Source of the DNA: Yinghuangia soli
GTDB lineage: Bacteria > Actinomycetota > Actinomycetes > Streptomycetales > Streptomycetaceae
Assembly: GCF_021502675.1 (NCBI RefSeq)
Contig: NZ_JAKFHA010000001.1
Coordinates: 863,566-927,565, forward strand
Length of the DNA stretch: 64,000 nt
Reading direction: 5' to 3'
Below the pieces are notes generated by a model. The model made no database searches. It was not told the DNA's origin and saw only the letters and a list, made by a program, of their open reading frames with translations. The translations under genes and the position numbers were made by a program. This document shows, in pieces, positions 62,250-64,000 of the stretch (the stretch's first letter is position 1; each line of letters starts with the position of its first letter).

Positions 62250-62411
62250 TGCTGTGACCGGAAAGGTTCACCGGTTCCCGGCGCCCGGCACGGCACCTCG
62301 CGGCGTTGCAGGGCCTTGCGAGTACGACCGAGTACGAGCTTCGGCCCTGCGCCTTGCGATGCACCGCACCGAACACCGGGAACCGGCAAACCTTCCCGGC
62401 CACAGCACTAG
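62246..62411. mobile_element. 166-bp MITE-like hairpin element bounded by CTAG
   Basis: Arms 62246-62315 and 62343-62411 are complementary over about 70 nt, starting CTAGTGCTGTG at both ends. The first eleven mismatches are all transitions that become G-U pairs in leftward RNA. The 27-nt centre repeats GAGTACGA twice. No transposase. CTAG fits the YTAR target described for IS5-type elements. Confidence 0.75.
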
Positions 62412-62440
62412 TCAGCGGGCCTGAGCAGCACAGGGATACG

Positions 62441-62559
62441 CCGAGAGGGGGGGGGCCCCCCCCCCGGGGGGGCCCCCCCCCCGGGGGGGGGGGGGGCGCC
62501 CCGGGGGGGGGCGGGGGGGGGGGGGGGCCCCCCCCGGGGGGGGGCCCCCCCCCTCTCGG
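62441..62559. repeat. near-homopolymer G/C palindrome
   Basis: CCGAGAGG and CCTCTCGG bound 119 bp made of long G and C runs. A short hairpin terminator with artefactual run expansion is possible. It follows the MITE-like element; 62412-62584 holds no gene. Length unreliable. Confidence 0.7.
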
Positions 62560-62584
62560 GTGTGCGATGCGCGAACGGGTCGGC

Positions 62585-63745
62585 TCAGGTGTGCACTTCG
62601 AGCAGCGGCACCAGTTGCTCGACCGCGGTCATCGAGCCGTGCAGGCCGACCATCCGCGATTCCGCGACCTCCCTGCGGCTCGCGATGATGGCGACGTCCG
62701 CCCACGGCGCCGCGACCACGTCGCCGATGCGGTAGTACACGCGCTCCTCGACCGGGCCGAACCATCCGGCGGTGATGGCCTCGTCGCGGGAGAGCACCCA
62801 GCAGCTGTCGGCCAGTACGTCCTGCCAGATCGCCAGCACGTCGGACGCCGCCCCCGGCACCGCGTACACGTGCCGGGCGCGCCCCTCGCCGCCCAGCAGG
62901 GCGACGCCGGCGGAGAGTTCGGGGTCGGTGTCGACGTCGATGCGGTCCTCGGGGGCGACGTCGATCATGCCGTGGTCGGCGGTCACATAGAGCGAGGTCT
63001 CCGGCGGCAGTTGGTCGGCGAGCATGCGCACCATGCCGTCCACGCGCGACAGTTCGACGCGCCAGGCGTCCGAGTCCACGCCGTTGCCGTGCCCGGCCTT
63101 GTCGAGGTCGCTGGCGTACGTGTAGACCATCACCGGCCCGGGCCGGGACAGCTGCTCCAGGACGCCGCGGATGCGCTCCGGGCCGACCGGCAGGCCGACG
63201 AACGTGCCGCCCTGCAGCGCGACCTGGGTCAGCGGCGTCCGCTCGAACATCGGGTCGGACACCTGGGCGACGGTCAGGCCGGCGGCCGCGGCGCGCTGCA
63301 TGATCGGCACGTGCGGCTGCCATTCGCGCGGCGGGACGTACGGGTCCCAGCGCAGCTGGTTCATCAGGCGCGCGTCGCCCGGGATGGCGACCTTGTAGCC
63401 GAGCAGGCCGTGCGCCCCCGGCGGCAGGCCGGTGCCGAACGACGCCAGGCTGGTGGCCGTGGTGGCCGGGAAGCCGGCGGTGATCGGGCCGCGGCCGCCC
63501 CACGAGCCGGGGATCAGCGAGGCGAGGAACGGCGCCCAGTCGGGATGCGCCTTGAGCAGCTCCCAGCCGAGGCCGTCGACCAGGAAGACGACGGCTTTGG
63601 CGTTCTCGCGCAGCCCGAGGACGTTGTCCTCGTCGGGCATGCCGAGGGCCGCCGCGACGGACGGGAGCAGGTCGGACAGGGCCCCGGCGCCGTAGCGCGG
63701 GACGGGGACGGGCGGCGGTGCCGGCGGCCAGGGAGCCGCGCTCAC
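62585..63745 (-). CDS. alkaline-phosphatase-fold phosphodiesterase/pyrophosphatase
   Basis: A 386-residue protein of the nucleotide pyrophosphatase/phosphodiesterase branch. Metal site residues appear in VVFLVDGLGWELL, the nucleophile Thr in FPATTATSLASFGTG, and YTYASDLDKAGHGNG and VTADHGMIDV. No signal peptide, so cytoplasmic. GTG 63745 overlaps the upstream DUF5998 stop by 4 bp (GTGA). The pair DUF5998-phosphodiesterase is one I recall from Streptomyces. Substrate unknown. Confidence 0.92.
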   Translation of the reverse strand: MSAAPWPPAPPPVPVPRYGAGALSDLLPSVAAALGMPDEDNVLGLRENAKAVVFLVDGLGWELLKAHPDWAPFLASLIPGSWGGRGPITAGFPATTATSLASFGTGLPPGAHGLLGYKVAIPGDARLMNQLRWDPYVPPREWQPHVPIMQRAAAAGLTVAQVSDPMFERTPLTQVALQGGTFVGLPVGPERIRGVLEQLSRPGPVMVYTYASDLDKAGHGNGVDSDAWRVELSRVDGMVRMLADQLPPETSLYVTADHGMIDVAPEDRIDVDTDPELSAGVALLGGEGRARHVYAVPGAASDVLAIWQDVLADSCWVLSRDEAITAGWFGPVEERVYYRIGDVVAAPWADVAIIASRREVAESRMVGLHGSMTAVEQLVPLLEVHT

Positions 63746-64000
63746 CGGCCGGAGCCGGCGATGGCCTCGGAAAGGCGGCGCGCGAACACGACGGTGCGCT
63801 CGACCGCGTCGGGGCCGTCGGCGGCCTCGCTGACCCGCAGCGACAGGTCGTCGGCGGTCATCGCACCGGTGTAGCCGTGGTCGACGTCGCAGTTGGGGTC
63901 GGCGCAGCCGGCCGGCTCCAGGTCGATGCGGCCGACCGCGCCCCAGCCGATGGTGAGGACGACCTCGCGCGGCGGGGCGCCCGGGACGTACTCGGCCGGG
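63742..64000 (-). CDS. DUF5998 protein, 5' end beyond window
   Basis: The last 85 residues of a protein whose start lies past the window end. It reads EVVLTIGWGAVGRIDLEPAG, then CADPNCDVDHGYTGAMTADD and LSLRVSEAADGPDAV, which I recognise as the actinobacterial DUF5998 family. A CxxxxC pair is visible. Function unknown. It is coupled to the phosphodiesterase gene by a 4-bp overlap. Confidence 0.85.
   Translation of the reverse strand, partial: PAEYVPGAPPREVVLTIGWGAVGRIDLEPAGCADPNCDVDHGYTGAMTADDLSLRVSEAADGPDAVERTVVFARRLSEAIAGSGR

Noticed and set aside
1-64000. CRISPR array, prophage, plasmid origin or large biosynthetic cluster
   Set aside because: No regularly spaced direct repeats, phage structural genes, integrase, replication genes, or PKS/NRPS modules were seen.

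Overview
The window is very GC-rich actinomycete DNA, most like Streptomyces or a close relative. Third codon positions are nearly all G or C and GTG/TTG starts are common. The right part keeps a core gene order I associate with Streptomyces chromosomes: TRAM-type RNA methylase, KimA-like permease and TrkA pair, DUF3159, OB-fold protein, DUF3710, dut, PaaI thioesterase, DUF3093, DUF4193, acyl-ACP desaturase, inositol phosphatase, ferrochelatase, sepH, sulfurtransferase, alkaline-phosphatase-fold protein, DUF5998. Function calls come from motifs and family memory; no database search was run.

Left part (1-16500): a small membrane protein, a class II aldolase, a BCCT osmolyte transporter behind a 13-bp inverted repeat, and a three-gene ABC-2 exporter with overlapping genes. 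An accessory patch at 6.3-10.5 kb has an unrecognised protein, then a mini-operon (72-aa protein, 35-aa proline-rich peptide, isoaspartate-type methyltransferase) facing an HTH-TPR regulator. A HAD hydrolase and tRNA-Ser(GCU) follow. The arginine deiminase operon (antiporter, arcA, arcB, arcC) runs leftward, with a strong hairpin in the arcA-arcB and arcB-arcC gaps.

Middle (16.5-31.7 kb): hen1 and pnkp overlap by 4 bp and form a bacterial RNA-repair pair that seals and 3'-methylates cleaved RNA. Next come a RarD-type permease, a peroxiredoxin-like protein divergent from a TetR regulator with a duplicated operator between them, a TRAM-domain RNA m5U methylase, and a potassium module (KimA-like permease divergent from two TrkA proteins). 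The permease 3' end and its terminator hairpin are imperfectly duplicated in tandem. An NsdA-like developmental regulator follows.

Right-centre (31.8-46 kb): DUF3159 and OB-fold genes, then a complete leftward kdp operon (27-aa membrane peptide, kdpF, kdpA, kdpB, kdpC, kdpD, kdpE). Its leader carries four alternating complementary segments and three helically phased direct repeats. With KimA/TrkA this gives two potassium-uptake systems within 16 kb. DUF3710, dut and PaaI are coupled by overlaps, and an SDR oxidoreductase, DUF3093 and DUF4193 follow.

Right part (46-64 kb): gamma-carbonic anhydrase, a NatAB-like exporter, an acyl-ACP desaturase behind nested palindromes, a two-component system, a 58-aa protein, inositol phosphatase, ferrochelatase, an aldonolactone oxidase, a Pro/Thr-tailed membrane protein, sepH, an apparently split small gene, rhodanese sulfurtransferase, a double VOC protein, a 26-aa membrane peptide whose stop codon lies in a 166-bp MITE-like hairpin, an alkaline-phosphatase-fold protein and a truncated DUF5998 gene. 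Two near-homopolymer G/C tracts (1-85 and 62441-62559) are probably unresolved or artefactual sequence. The less familiar biology is the methyltransferase/proline-rich-peptide mini-operon, the kdp leader with its extra micro-ORF, the MITE-like element and the split gene at 59.6-60.1 kb.
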